DNA from: Corynebacterium sp. 13CS0277
Lineage (GTDB): Bacteria; Actinomycetota; Actinomycetes; Mycobacteriales; Mycobacteriaceae
DNA: 64,000 nucleotides
Assembly: GCF_002994655.1 (NCBI RefSeq)
Contig: NZ_PPDL01000002.1
Coordinates: 1 to 64,000 of the forward strand
Reading direction: 5' to 3'
Each line of letters opens with the position of its first letter. Position 1 is the first letter of the stretch. The notes beneath the pieces are model-generated. The model was not told the DNA's origin. It ran no database searches and saw only the letters and a list, made by a program, of their open reading frames with translations. Of the stretch, positions 18,394 through 27,626 are shown in pieces. The position numbers and the translations under genes are program-made.

Positions 18394-20273
18394 CAGGAAT
18401 CCTCCCCACTGTGTGCAGCGAGGGCGGAAAAGGCGCTGTCCGGGCGCGCGAGAAGCTCGGCTGGGCTCCCCACTTCCACAAGCCTGCCCTGGTCCATCAC
18501 CCACACCTCACTCGCCGTGCGAGCGAAGTGCAGTCGGTGGTCCACGCGCAGCACCGTGACACCAGCATGGTGTCGCTGACGCAGGGTGGCGTCGATTGTC
18601 GACTCGATGAGCACATCGATCGCAGCCGTAGGCTCATCCAGAACCAGCAGGGACATGTCCCGGTACAGCGCCCGGGCCAGCGTCAGCCTTTGTTTCTCTC
18701 CGCCTGAGAGTTCGAGTTCGTCCCCCACCCGGGCCGACAACCAGGCACTGTCGTCCGTACCCTCTGCGCTGCCATCGCCCCCAGGGTGCAGGACGGCAGG
18801 AGACAACGCTGCGTCACGCACGCACTGCGCAACGCGCTGCAGATCCGCGTCCTGGCTCATCGCCACGTTGTCGGCGACAGACGCGTGCAAAACCCCGGGA
18901 TGCTGGCCTACAAAGGCGATGTGCTCCCCCAACTGGGGCATGGTGAGTTCTGCGATTGACACTGTGCCGCGTGGACTGACAATCCGAATCTCTCCCCGGT
19001 CGAGACGATACAAGCCTGCAAGAGCACACGCGAGGGTTGTTTTGCCGGCACCCGAACCACCAACAAGGGCAATGCTGCGGCCGCGCACCAAGGTGGCGTT
19101 GACGCCGGAGACAATCTCGCGTCCACCACGACAGATCGTGACGTCACTGAATTCGATGCGCTGCCAATCATCGGGGAACCCGACAGCAGAGGAACATGAC
19201 GCTGATGACGCGGGACTCAGCTGCGGACTGAACACCGCATCAAGGCGTTGAGCTGCGGCGACACCCGCATCGATGCTCTGAACAGCGTAGGCCAAAGGAA
19301 GAACAGCAGCACCAACCGCGGGCGCCAACAAGGTCGCGGCGACAATCTGGACCACGCTGGCGCCGAAGAGCACGCCGGCACCCACAGCTGCACTACAGGC
19401 CAGAATTGCCCCGAGGCAGACCTCAGCCACCGCCATGGAGCGCCCCACGCTCACGGCCCACCGGCGGACAAACCTGGCATAGTTCTGCGCGACCGTACGA
19501 AACTCGTCTGCACCGTGACCTTCATCATCGGCGGCCAGAAACACCTTCGCGATGGCGACGCCCTCGACTGCAGTAACTGCGGCACTGTCGAGAGCTTGCA
19601 CGTGGGCGGAGTACTCCGCCATCTTGTTCCCGGAGGATCGGGCATGCCGTAGCTGAATCAGTGCACCAACGAGTGCGGGAATGATGCCGACTAGACCAGC
19701 CTGCGGAGACAACCAACAGAGCGCAGCCACAGCAGCAATCGGGGTCACAACAGAAGACACCGCATCAATCGCAGCGTGGGCCATCACATTGTGGAGAGCA
19801 CCAACATCGTCGGTGAGCATGCGTTTCACCGACGCAGAGTCTCGACCTTGAAATTCTTCAATGGGGAGCGATTCCAAATAGTCCGCCACCCGGCCACGGA
19901 GATGGCGCTGGAGTCGAGTGTCTGCAGCATGACTAACTGTGGTGGCAGCAGCCAACAGCACTGCCCGCCCAACCAGGCCCAACGCGACGACAGCCAGCGC
20001 GGCCACAGGAAGAGAATCGGTGAGAGCAGTCGTCTGGCTACCGGCCCGCAGCGCGTGCTGCACCACCACGATTGCCGCGACAAGACCCACCACTCCGGAG
20101 ATACTCGACAGCGCTTGTAACACCATGGCCGTGGCGAGCTGTCCCCGCACTGGGCCCGCGAGACGCCATAGCACTGCGAGTGCAGGGGACGGCGTCGAAT
20201 CGACGACGGGGTGAGTGTCAGTCACGACAACTCCTTCACTGGTGGGCTCCGGTGGAGACATCTGAAAATTCAT
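18393..20273 (-). CDS. Half-size ABC transporter, YbtP/IrtA-like, first gene of the metallophore operon
   Basis: A 626-residue protein with an N-terminal six-helix membrane domain (about 35-330) and a C-terminal ATPase. The ATPase has Walker A GGSGAGKTT near residue 404, signature L-S-G-G-E-K-Q-R near 522, and Walker B L-L-V-L-D-E-P-T-A-A-I-D. No siderophore-interacting reductase domain is attached, unlike mycobacterial IrtA. The gene opens the leftward operon and is divergent from the HMWP2-like NRPS, with 48 bp between the two starts. The ATG at 20273 has no Shine-Dalgarno sequence, but a TAGGCT -10-like hexamer (20281-20286) lies 7 nt upstream, so a leaderless transcript is plausible; a second ATG 12 nt downstream is the alternative. 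Its stop overlaps the next gene, which supports a heterodimeric partner. Confidence 0.87.
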   Translation of the reverse strand: MNFQMSPPEPTSEGVVVTDTHPVVDSTPSPALAVLWRLAGPVRGQLATAMVLQALSSISGVVGLVAAIVVVQHALRAGSQTTALTDSLPVAALAVVALGLVGRAVLLAAATTVSHAADTRLQRHLRGRVADYLESLPIEEFQGRDSASVKRMLTDDVGALHNVMAHAAIDAVSSVVTPIAAVAALCWLSPQAGLVGIIPALVGALIQLRHARSSGNKMAEYSAHVQALDSAAVTAVEGVAIAKVFLAADDEGHGADEFRTVAQNYARFVRRWAVSVGRSMAVAEVCLGAILACSAAVGAGVLFGASVVQIVAATLLAPAVGAAVLPLAYAVQSIDAGVAAAQRLDAVFSPQLSPASSASCSSAVGFPDDWQRIEFSDVTICRGGREIVSGVNATLVRGRSIALVGGSGAGKTTLACALAGLYRLDRGEIRIVSPRGTVSIAELTMPQLGEHIAFVGQHPGVLHASVADNVAMSQDADLQRVAQCVRDAALSPAVLHPGGDGSAEGTDDSAWLSARVGDELELSGGEKQRLTLARALYRDMSLLVLDEPTAAIDVLIESTIDATLRQRHHAGVTVLRVDHRLHFARTASEVWVMDQGRLVEVGSPAELLARPDSAFSALAAHSGEDS

Positions 20274-20321
20274 GCGCTTTTAGCCTAGCGAAGCTTTAGT
20301 GTTTGCGGTATAGATTTAACT
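20274..20321. promoter_or_regulatory. Compact divergent promoter with a weak DtxR-like site
   Basis: Only 48 bp separate the two divergent start codons. Rightward, TATAGA (20309-20314) sits about 7 nt before ATG 20322. Leftward, TAGGCT (20281-20286 on the minus strand) sits about 7 nt before ATG 20273. Neither gene has a Shine-Dalgarno sequence, so both may be leaderless. TTTTAGCCTAGC (from 20277) overlaps the leftward -10 and resembles the core of the DtxR consensus TTAGGTTAGCCTAACCTAA, but I count only about 10 of 19 matches. Iron control is likely from the gene content, yet this site alone is weak evidence. Confidence 0.45.
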
Positions 20322-23300
20322 ATGAATTTCCGAGATGGCAATGAGGCCCAGCATGTTGAGGCTGCACTCCTCGCTACCGCCACACGCCTGGGGCTCACCT
20401 CCCCCACTACAGCAGACACCCCCGGCCCGAATGATGTGCTCCATCTTTGCGGCCTGACCTCGTTTGATGCAGTGAGGTTCCAGCGCATCCTCGATGTCGA
20501 ATATGACATCTCGCTGCCACTCGCCGACCTCATGGGCGACATGACAATCGCCCAACTGGCACGCCTCAGCTACCCCCATACAGGGGAAGCCAACGGGGGT
20601 AGTTGCACATCTGATGTGACAAACACCTCCGAACCGCAGCGGTCTTCATCACCAGATGGACAACCCCTCAGCGATCTGCAGACCGCATACTGGATTGGCA
20701 GGAGTGAGGAGTTTGAACTTGGCGGGGTTGGTTCCCACTGGTGCAACGACTACGTCCTCGATGTCGCTGCGATTCTGCGCTCCCCACTGGCGATATACGT
20801 CGACGCGACGGCAAACACTTCCGACGTCGATCGTGCGCTATCCGTGTTGGAAATCGCATGGCGGATGGTTCTCCAGCACTACCCGCTCCTCCGCAGCGCA
20901 GTCACCGAGGACGGCACGTTGAAGGTCCAGCGCCACGACTGCCGGAATGTGGGCATCGATCGCATTGATCTCCGCGATCACGATTCCACGCAAGCACTCG
21001 CAGCCCTGGAATCCGCACATCATGCCCTCACTCACCTGGTCTTCGATCCCCAGAAATTCCCACTGTTTGCACTGACTGCGATCCTGCTCCCCGAAGGGGC
21101 AGTGCGACTCTACGTCAGTTGCGACGCGATTTTGCTCGACTTCCGCTCGTGGACGCGCCTGATGGAAATCTGGGGTCGCACGGTACGCACCCCATTCCAG
21201 CAGCAGGAAACCCGACATGCCCTTCCTCACCCCACGGCGCCCAGCCCGGCTGCGCTGGCACGTGCACAACAGTTCTGGAGCCAGCAGCCCCTCTACCCCG
21301 CCCCGACCTTGCCGTTGACTGCCGCAGACGCAAGGACGGAGACGCGGCGATATCAGCGCGTGCTCCCCCACAAGAGCTGGGAGAAGGTGACATCTCTGTG
21401 CACACGCTATGGGGTGTCCCCCAGCGCACTCGTGCTCGCGGTCTATGCGTTGACCCTCGACCGTTTCCGGATCCTCGCGTCAGCAACCGCTCCGCACGAG
21501 CGAGACCAGGCCCAGCGAGATAACGCCGCCACACCGCACCACATTCCTACGACGCCGCACGGCGACAGCGCCGAGGGTTTTTCTATCAACCTCACCGTCT
21601 ACGACCAGCCCGCGGACACCGGCAACACAGCAGAGGATCCTCTGCTCGGTGATTTCAGTACCACCGCACTCTGTGACGTACCACCGATCGACTTCTCTGC
21701 GCCGATGCTCGAGTTCCTCCGCGCCATGACTCACACGCTGTGGCAATGCGTTGATCATCGGGCGTACCCCGCGTCCCGCGAGCGGCAGCGCCGCCAGTTG
21801 GCCGCCGGCGAATCTCCTTTGCGCGCTTCTGACCCCATCGTGTTTACCTCCACATTGGGCGTCGGCGACGCAGACTGTGACGCGTGGCTCGGCACGAAGC
21901 TGACGGGGCTCTCACAAACCCCCCAGGTGCTGGTCGATCACCTCGTGTGGGAGCGGGACAATCAACTGGTCCTCACCTGGGATGTCCGTTGTGGCGCATG
22001 GCCCGAGGGCTATTGGGACAGCTTCGCAGACGCGTGTCTGCGCGGCGTGGAGCAACTCGCTTCTGAAGAGACGTGGACGGGCCCGACGTTAGGGTGGATG
22101 CCGTTCCATGTGCCCATGGAGGAGCCGACGAATCTTGCGCTGCCGGAAGATCAAGGGCTCATCCACGACCCCTGGCTCGTGGCACGGGAGCGCTACCCCG
22201 AGCGCACCGCCCTACGCTGTGGGGTCGACAGCATGACGCACGGGGAGCTGCACGCACTCGTCGATGATTTTGCTGCCCGTCTTGCAGCCCATCGCCGCAC
22301 CAGCGGCGACACCGAGGCGGAACCCTTGGTGGTGATTGCGCTCCCCAAGAGCATTGGGCAGATCGTGGCAACACTGGCTGTCGTACGTAGCGGGGCGGCA
22401 TACGTTCCTGTTGACCCTTCGTGGCCGGCCCGCCGTGTGGCCTCTGTTCTCCGCACAGCAGCGCCAGTCCTGGCACTCGTTGCCCCCGGAAGTGATCAGG
22501 AGGTGTTCCGCACAGCAGGAATCACAGTCTGTGAAGTCGATGCCTATGGCCACTGCGTCTCGCTTCCCGCCGCAGCCGAGTCCTTGCCCAACGCACTACC
22601 GGAGCAGTTGGCCTACATCATTTTCACGTCGGGTTCCACCGGAGAACCGAAGGGTGTGGCGATCGAGCATCGTCAAGCCAGGACCACCATCGACGACATC
22701 ATTAGCCGGATGAGTATCGGCCCTTACGACACGGTCGTTGGGGTTTCCGCGCTGAGCTTTGACTTATCGGTCTTCGATATCTTCGGCGTTCTTGGTTCCG
22801 GTGGCTGTCTCGTCGTGCCGGAACCCCAGCACGCCATCGACCCGCTGTACCTCACGCATCTCGTTGACACGCACCAAGCGACTGTGTGGAATTCTGCCCC
22901 CGCAACCTTTGAACTCGTCGTCGATAGCGTCGAAACACTATCGAGCGCTGATCACCCCACCATCGCCACGCCGTGGCCGCTGAGCCCGACCCCACTGAGC
23001 AGCCTCCGTGACGTGTTTCTCTCCGGCGACTGGATCCCCATTCAGCTCCCCGGCCGGTTGCATCAGATCAGTCCCACCACCCGGGTCCATAGCCTCGGCG
23101 GTGCCACGGAAGCGGCGATCTGGTCGATTACCTACCCTCTCGGCAACGCGGTTGATGCTTCGGCAGAGCACCGCCCTGTCGTCGACCCTGCGTGGACAAG
23201 CATTCCCTACGGACGGGCCTTAACCGGGCAGCAGTTTTTCATCCTCGACGACGCCGGCCAGCCGTGTCGTCTGGGTGTGGCAGGGGAACTCCATATCGGC

Positions 23301-26300
23301 GGCGCTGGTGTCGCACGCGGGTATTTCGGAGCCCACGAGAAAACCGCAGAACGTTTTATCCACCATCCTGCGCTGCAGCAACGCCTGTACCGCACGGGCG
23401 ATCTGGGACATTGGCGTGCCGACGGGACGATCGAGTTCCTGGGGCGCAACGACCGTCAAGTCAAAATCAATGGCTTCCGGATTGAGCTCGGCGACATCGA
23501 GGCAGCACTGCAGCGCCTACCCGGGGTACGAGGGGCACTCGTACAATCCGTCGCCGGCCCCGACGGCCGGCCCCGACTGGTCGCTTATGTCGCTCATCGA
23601 GATCTAGCTGCTGCCGAACAGCAGGGAAAAGATCCCAGCGCATTCGATACTGCCGCGATGCTTGCCGCACTACGAACACAGCTCCCGAGCTACATGGTGC
23701 CGCACCGCATCGTCGGCCTGCCAGCGCTGCCGTTGACGGCAAATGGCAAAGTTGATGTTGCTGCACTGACCGGGTCGACGGAAGCACCAGCCTCGACGGT
23801 AGCCAGTAATACTCAGGACACAGCCAATGCGTCTGCAGCAGCATCCCATCCCCCTGTTCCACAGGCCGGGGAGGCTGGCGATGGTGTCCTCGAGCAACCT
23901 GCACCTGACGGCCCGGATGCTGACCCGCCCCAGCCACATCACCTGGTCTGCGCAGTGGAAGAATTCCTTTCCCAGTACGCGCCGGCTGATCGATGGGGGA
24001 CGGCGACACTCCTGCAGCTGGGGCTCGACAGCCTGGGGCTCGTGCGGTTGGCCACCCTCTGGGAGCGCCATGGTCTCCCCCGACCACGCCTCGCGCACCT
24101 GATTCAGGCGTCCTCTGCCCAGGCGATCATCGACGATCTCATTCCGGTTGCAGCATCGAACACCCCGGCATGTGTGGACGCAGCACGGTTCGCTGAGCCC
24201 CACGCTCAGTATCGTGGTGACACTCCCGCCCCGCCCATCCAGAGCACGCAGGACACTACGGCAGACGGCAGCGCCGACAGTCTGCTTCCCCATGAATTCG
24301 ATCGGGGAAGTTCCCCTGCGCCCACTGACGCCGCCTTCCCGGATCTCCGCGTGCCTCACGATGGTGCGACTGAAGTACACGCGGTCTCGCCCGACACCAC
24401 GCTCGCGGCCCTGGGCGGTCGTCTTCGCGCGCTCGCGGACACCGTCGACGCCCTCGCGGCCCTGGACTCACATCTCGAGGCTGTTGAGTCTCTCCTCAAG
24501 AAGCACAACGATGACAACGGCACCACGCACGCCCACGCCGATGCGAGCCCACCAGTGGCCCGCGCATCCGCCCACGAAAAGCATGACGACGCCATGCCGC
24601 TCAACGAGATGCAGTTGGCATACTTTTTCGGACGCGCGACTCCTTTCTATGGTGCCCACAGTGCCGCTCACTATTACGGCGAGGTGGAACTCCCCGATTT
24701 CGACCCGCAGCGCTTCCAACAGGCTTGGGATGCTGCTGTCTCGCGCTTCACCTGTCTGAGGCTGCGCGCCACTGAGAACGCGCAGACAATCACTGACCCC
24801 GGGGCACGCGTCACGGTCCACACCATCGATATCTCTGACTGGCAGGAAGAACACCAAGATCGCTTTCTCCGGCGACTCCGTGAGGAAACATCGACTCGTG
24901 TGTTGCCCCTCACCCAGGCGCCGCTCGTGGGGATCACCGCCGTGCGCACGACTCTACGGGCGACGACACCTCACTCGGCCGCTGAGGGTGACCGCACGAA
25001 ATCAGTGTGGCGACTCGTAGTGGACCTCGATGTGCTCTTCATTGATGCCGCGAGCGCGGTGGCGATCTGCGACGCTGTCATGCGCGAATACGTCTCCCCG
25101 GGCACCGTGGCTCACGAGCCGCCGGTGCGGTTGCCACTGGAGAACAAGACGCAGCAGCCCGAACCGCAAGGACGACGCGAAGAAGACAACGCGCGTCCTC
25201 TCCCGGCACCAGGTCCGTCGCTGCCTTTGAGCCAGATCGGCCGCGCCGCGCACGCTGATGATCCGCAGCATCCTGCAGGAACACGCCACCGCTACGTGCG
25301 CTGGCGCCACGAGTTCAACTCCCGCGACAGTGCGACGCTGCGCCGACACGCGGCGCAGGCAGGAATGACGATCACCGAGATGGCTGTGTGCGCGCTGGCA
25401 TTCGTGCTGTCTCCAGGGAAAGACTGTTCACTCATCGTCACCACGAACCCGACAGCGTTGATGCACCCTGGGGAAACAGCCGGCGAATTGACGTACACCG
25501 CGCTGCTGACAGTTCCGCTCAGCCGTGGTCTCACGGCTGCACGCAGCGCCGTGCACCGCGACTACTGGGACGACATTGGACGCCGTCTCGACGTCGCAGA
25601 TCCATCTGAAATCCGTCACGCCAATATGGACCTACGCCGTCTCCGGGAGGCAGGGATCAGTACACCAACGGTGTCTTTGTCCAGTGCAGCCGGCGTCGCC
25701 GGCGATGCGTCGCAACTGTTCGCCGACCTGGGCACCCCCGTCTACGCTATCTCCCAAACTCCGGGCATGCTTCTCGACGTGCAGCTTTTCGAGCAACACG
25801 ACCGTCTCGTCATGAATTGGGACGCCAATGTCACCATCGTCGACGAAGCTCGGCTCGACGAGATGTTCCGCGCTTTCCTCACTGCGCTTCTCGTACCCAT
25901 GGATGAGCTAGAGATGCCCGCCCAGGACACCTCGCAGCTCATAGCTCCTGTCGCTGCAGTCGCACACCGTACCGAGGTTGAATGCAGTGAGCCACCGGTG
26001 CACGCACCCACCCTGGAAGGGCGAACCCGCGCAGAATTGCGGGACCTGCTCATCGCTGCGCTGTGGGCGGACGATCCGCACGGTGCCGCACCCGATGTGC
26101 CGTGGTTCGATCAAGGCTTATCTTCACTCGACCTAGTGGCCGGACAACAATCCCTCGCTACGCAGGGCATCGCTGTGACGGTCGTCGATATGCTCACACA
26201 CCCCACTGTGACCCAATTGTGCGACCTGCTCATCGCCCGCGCCGCCGCCCACGGGTCACCGCCTACGACGGCACCCGCAGGTCAGCCGGATTCCGCCGTA

Positions 26301-26477
26301 GTGCCGTCACCACCGCCAGTGGAAACACCACCGCCTTTCTCCGGCACCGTGCAACACCTGTCGCCCCAGGCGCAAAGCCCGGAATCTACCGCGAGAGCGA
26401 CCCAACGGCGAGCCCGAGGATCCCGCCGTGCGGCCACCGCACAGGCCGCCGCACGTCGGCGGACGACCCCCAGCTAG
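20322..26477 (+). CDS. HMWP2-like NRPS (ArCP-Cy-A-PCP-Cy-PCP), cysteine-activating
   Basis: A 2051-residue synthetase. Residues about 5-85 are a carrier with Ser in G-L-T-S-F-D, in the position of an aryl carrier protein. Residues about 114-590 are a cyclization domain (motif DAILLDFRS). Residues about 605-1150 are an adenylation domain (TSGSTGEPKG, YRTGDL, NGKVD). A carrier lies near 1205-1275 (GLDSL). After a 150-residue linker comes a second cyclization domain, about 1420-1850 (DVLFIDAAS), then a carrier near 1905-1975 (GLSSL) and a basic Pro/Arg-rich tail. Reading the pocket by eye gives D-L-F-N-F-S-L-I-W, close to the cysteine code D-L-Y-N-L-S-L-I-W of HMWP2 and PchE. The domain order equals HMWP2, except that the adenylation domain has no inserted methyltransferase-like domain. 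It should build aryl-thiazoline units and load Cys onto the divergent PKS-NRPS. Which aryl acid starts the chain is unknown; DHB is the nearest supply. Confidence 0.9.
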   Translation: MNFRDGNEAQHVEAALLATATRLGLTSPTTADTPGPNDVLHLCGLTSFDAVRFQRILDVEYDISLPLADLMGDMTIAQLARLSYPHTGEANGGSCTSDVTNTSEPQRSSSPDGQPLSDLQTAYWIGRSEEFELGGVGSHWCNDYVLDVAAILRSPLAIYVDATANTSDVDRALSVLEIAWRMVLQHYPLLRSAVTEDGTLKVQRHDCRNVGIDRIDLRDHDSTQALAALESAHHALTHLVFDPQKFPLFALTAILLPEGAVRLYVSCDAILLDFRSWTRLMEIWGRTVRTPFQQQETRHALPHPTAPSPAALARAQQFWSQQPLYPAPTLPLTAADARTETRRYQRVLPHKSWEKVTSLCTRYGVSPSALVLAVYALTLDRFRILASATAPHERDQAQRDNAATPHHIPTTPHGDSAEGFSINLTVYDQPADTGNTAEDPLLGDFSTTALCDVPPIDFSAPMLEFLRAMTHTLWQCVDHRAYPASRERQRRQLAAGESPLRASDPIVFTSTLGVGDADCDAWLGTKLTGLSQTPQVLVDHLVWERDNQLVLTWDVRCGAWPEGYWDSFADACLRGVEQLASEETWTGPTLGWMPFHVPMEEPTNLALPEDQGLIHDPWLVARERYPERTALRCGVDSMTHGELHALVDDFAARLAAHRRTSGDTEAEPLVVIALPKSIGQIVATLAVVRSGAAYVPVDPSWPARRVASVLRTAAPVLALVAPGSDQEVFRTAGITVCEVDAYGHCVSLPAAAESLPNALPEQLAYIIFTSGSTGEPKGVAIEHRQARTTIDDIISRMSIGPYDTVVGVSALSFDLSVFDIFGVLGSGGCLVVPEPQHAIDPLYLTHLVDTHQATVWNSAPATFELVVDSVETLSSADHPTIATPWPLSPTPLSSLRDVFLSGDWIPIQLPGRLHQISPTTRVHSLGGATEAAIWSITYPLGNAVDASAEHRPVVDPAWTSIPYGRALTGQQFFILDDAGQPCRLGVAGELHIGGAGVARGYFGAHEKTAERFIHHPALQQRLYRTGDLGHWRADGTIEFLGRNDRQVKINGFRIELGDIEAALQRLPGVRGALVQSVAGPDGRPRLVAYVAHRDLAAAEQQGKDPSAFDTAAMLAALRTQLPSYMVPHRIVGLPALPLTANGKVDVAALTGSTEAPASTVASNTQDTANASAAASHPPVPQAGEAGDGVLEQPAPDGPDADPPQPHHLVCAVEEFLSQYAPADRWGTATLLQLGLDSLGLVRLATLWERHGLPRPRLAHLIQASSAQAIIDDLIPVAASNTPACVDAARFAEPHAQYRGDTPAPPIQSTQDTTADGSADSLLPHEFDRGSSPAPTDAAFPDLRVPHDGATEVHAVSPDTTLAALGGRLRALADTVDALAALDSHLEAVESLLKKHNDDNGTTHAHADASPPVARASAHEKHDDAMPLNEMQLAYFFGRATPFYGAHSAAHYYGEVELPDFDPQRFQQAWDAAVSRFTCLRLRATENAQTITDPGARVTVHTIDISDWQEEHQDRFLRRLREETSTRVLPLTQAPLVGITAVRTTLRATTPHSAAEGDRTKSVWRLVVDLDVLFIDAASAVAICDAVMREYVSPGTVAHEPPVRLPLENKTQQPEPQGRREEDNARPLPAPGPSLPLSQIGRAAHADDPQHPAGTRHRYVRWRHEFNSRDSATLRRHAAQAGMTITEMAVCALAFVLSPGKDCSLIVTTNPTALMHPGETAGELTYTALLTVPLSRGLTAARSAVHRDYWDDIGRRLDVADPSEIRHANMDLRRLREAGISTPTVSLSSAAGVAGDASQLFADLGTPVYAISQTPGMLLDVQLFEQHDRLVMNWDANVTIVDEARLDEMFRAFLTALLVPMDELEMPAQDTSQLIAPVAAVAHRTEVECSEPPVHAPTLEGRTRAELRDLLIAALWADDPHGAAPDVPWFDQGLSSLDLVAGQQSLATQGIAVTVVDMLTHPTVTQLCDLLIARAAAHGSPPTTAPAGQPDSAVVPSPPPVETPPPFSGTVQHLSPQAQSPESTARATQRRARGSRRAATAQAAARRRTTPS

Positions 26478-26545
26478 CTGCGGCGACGCCACCGTCATCG
26501 CGACGTCTCCCCGCACGATCACCCCACACCCCAAGGAGTTTTCCC

Positions 26546-27622
26546 ATGACATCTACCCCTCCCCCGCGCCCGTCCAGCCCGGGCCCCGCCGCCTGCACCC
26601 AGCCCGCACCTGATTCCGATGCACACACGTTGCCGGCCCTCGATGCTGAGGTCATCGTCGTCGGTGGCGGCGCTGCGGGCCTCAGCGCGGCGCTCGTGCT
26701 GGGCCGCCAGCAGCGCATGGTGATCGCGATTGATTCGGGCGATTATCGCAACGCCCCCTCGCCGGGTATCAACATGTTGCCGGCCGCCAACGGGATCGCA
26801 CCGAAGGACTATGTGCGCCGGGGGCGTGCCGCCCTGGATGCGGTGGACACGGTGCTGCGGCTCCACGACCACGTCACTGATGCGCAGGTGGTGCGGGCGC
26901 GCGACGAACATGGTGCCGCAATCGATGCGGTTGAGGTACGTGTCCGTAGTGGTCGGGTGATTCGCGCGGCGCGGCTCATTCTGGCGACCGGCCAGCACGA
27001 TCATGTCAGTGCGATTGATGGTGTGGCTCAGCTGTGGGGCACGAAGGTGTTGCACTGCCCGTATTGCCATGGTTTTGAGGCGCGTGGGGGCCGAATCGTG
27101 GTGGTGCATCGGGCGGATCCGGCCCGTCCGGGGGCGGGCATGGTGGCCGCCTACCAAGCACTCTATGTGCGGCAGCGGCTGAGCGAGCACGTCGTGTTCG
27201 TCACCGATGAGGAGCCCAGCGACGAGATGGCGGCGGCGCTCACGGCACTGGCTGTGGAGGTGATCCAGACCCGGGTCACTGCGATCACTGGGGACGGCGA
27301 TGAGGTAACCGTCCACGCACAGGGCCACGAGGGGATCGTCGCCGACCATGTGTTTTTCGTGCCGGAGTCCTCGGCGGGTGGCGCGGGGCTCGCCACGTCC
27401 CTCGGGCTGGAGACCCAGGGCCCCAGCATCCTCGTCGATGACCAGCAGCGCACGAGCAATCCGGTGGTCTTCGCCGCCGGCGATGGGGCTGTGCCGCGGG
27501 GCCGCCCGCAGGCGATGACGTTCGTGTCGCAGGCCCAGGCGCAGGGCCAGTTGGCGGGGCTGTGGGCGGATCAGGATCTCTTTTTTGCCCACCCGCACAC
27601 CCCGCCCTTCCCGCAGACATAG
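26546..27622 (+). CDS. Thioredoxin-reductase-like FAD/NAD(P) oxidoreductase
   Basis: About 358 residues from ATG 26546, which has the Shine-Dalgarno sequence AAGGAG 8 nt upstream; a longer open frame upstream overlaps the NRPS and is not used. The dinucleotide fold G-G-G-A-A-G-L-S-A-A lies near residue 37. The redox pair is C-P-Y-C in H-C-P-Y-C-H-G-F-E, and the FAD end motif is A-A-G-D-G-A-V-P. It belongs to the thioredoxin-reductase-like family used both as general reductases and as dithiol oxidases (GliT, HlmI) in natural-product clusters. It begins 68 nt after the NRPS stop on the same strand and is probably cotranscribed. A redox step on thiazoline or thiol intermediates is possible, but it is not homologous to the Irp3/PchG thiazolinyl reductases, so that role is speculative. 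Confidence 0.85.
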   Translation: MTSTPPPRPSSPGPAACTQPAPDSDAHTLPALDAEVIVVGGGAAGLSAALVLGRQQRMVIAIDSGDYRNAPSPGINMLPAANGIAPKDYVRRGRAALDAVDTVLRLHDHVTDAQVVRARDEHGAAIDAVEVRVRSGRVIRAARLILATGQHDHVSAIDGVAQLWGTKVLHCPYCHGFEARGGRIVVVHRADPARPGAGMVAAYQALYVRQRLSEHVVFVTDEEPSDEMAAALTALAVEVIQTRVTAITGDGDEVTVHAQGHEGIVADHVFFVPESSAGGAGLATSLGLETQGPSILVDDQQRTSNPVVFAAGDGAVPRGRPQAMTFVSQAQAQGQLAGLWADQDLFFAHPHTPPFPQT

Positions 27623-27626
27623 GGTC

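Noticed and set aside
6070-26477. Mycobactin-type cluster
   Set aside because: There are no lysine-modifying genes, no hydroxamate genes and no MbtB/MbtE/MbtF order; four Cy-like domains and the KS-AT-KR module fit the yersiniabactin/pyochelin class instead.
26063-26545. Longer start for the thioredoxin-reductase-like gene inside the NRPS
   Set aside because: The upstream part overlaps the NRPS in another frame and lacks family sequence; the ATG at 26546 has a strong Shine-Dalgarno sequence.
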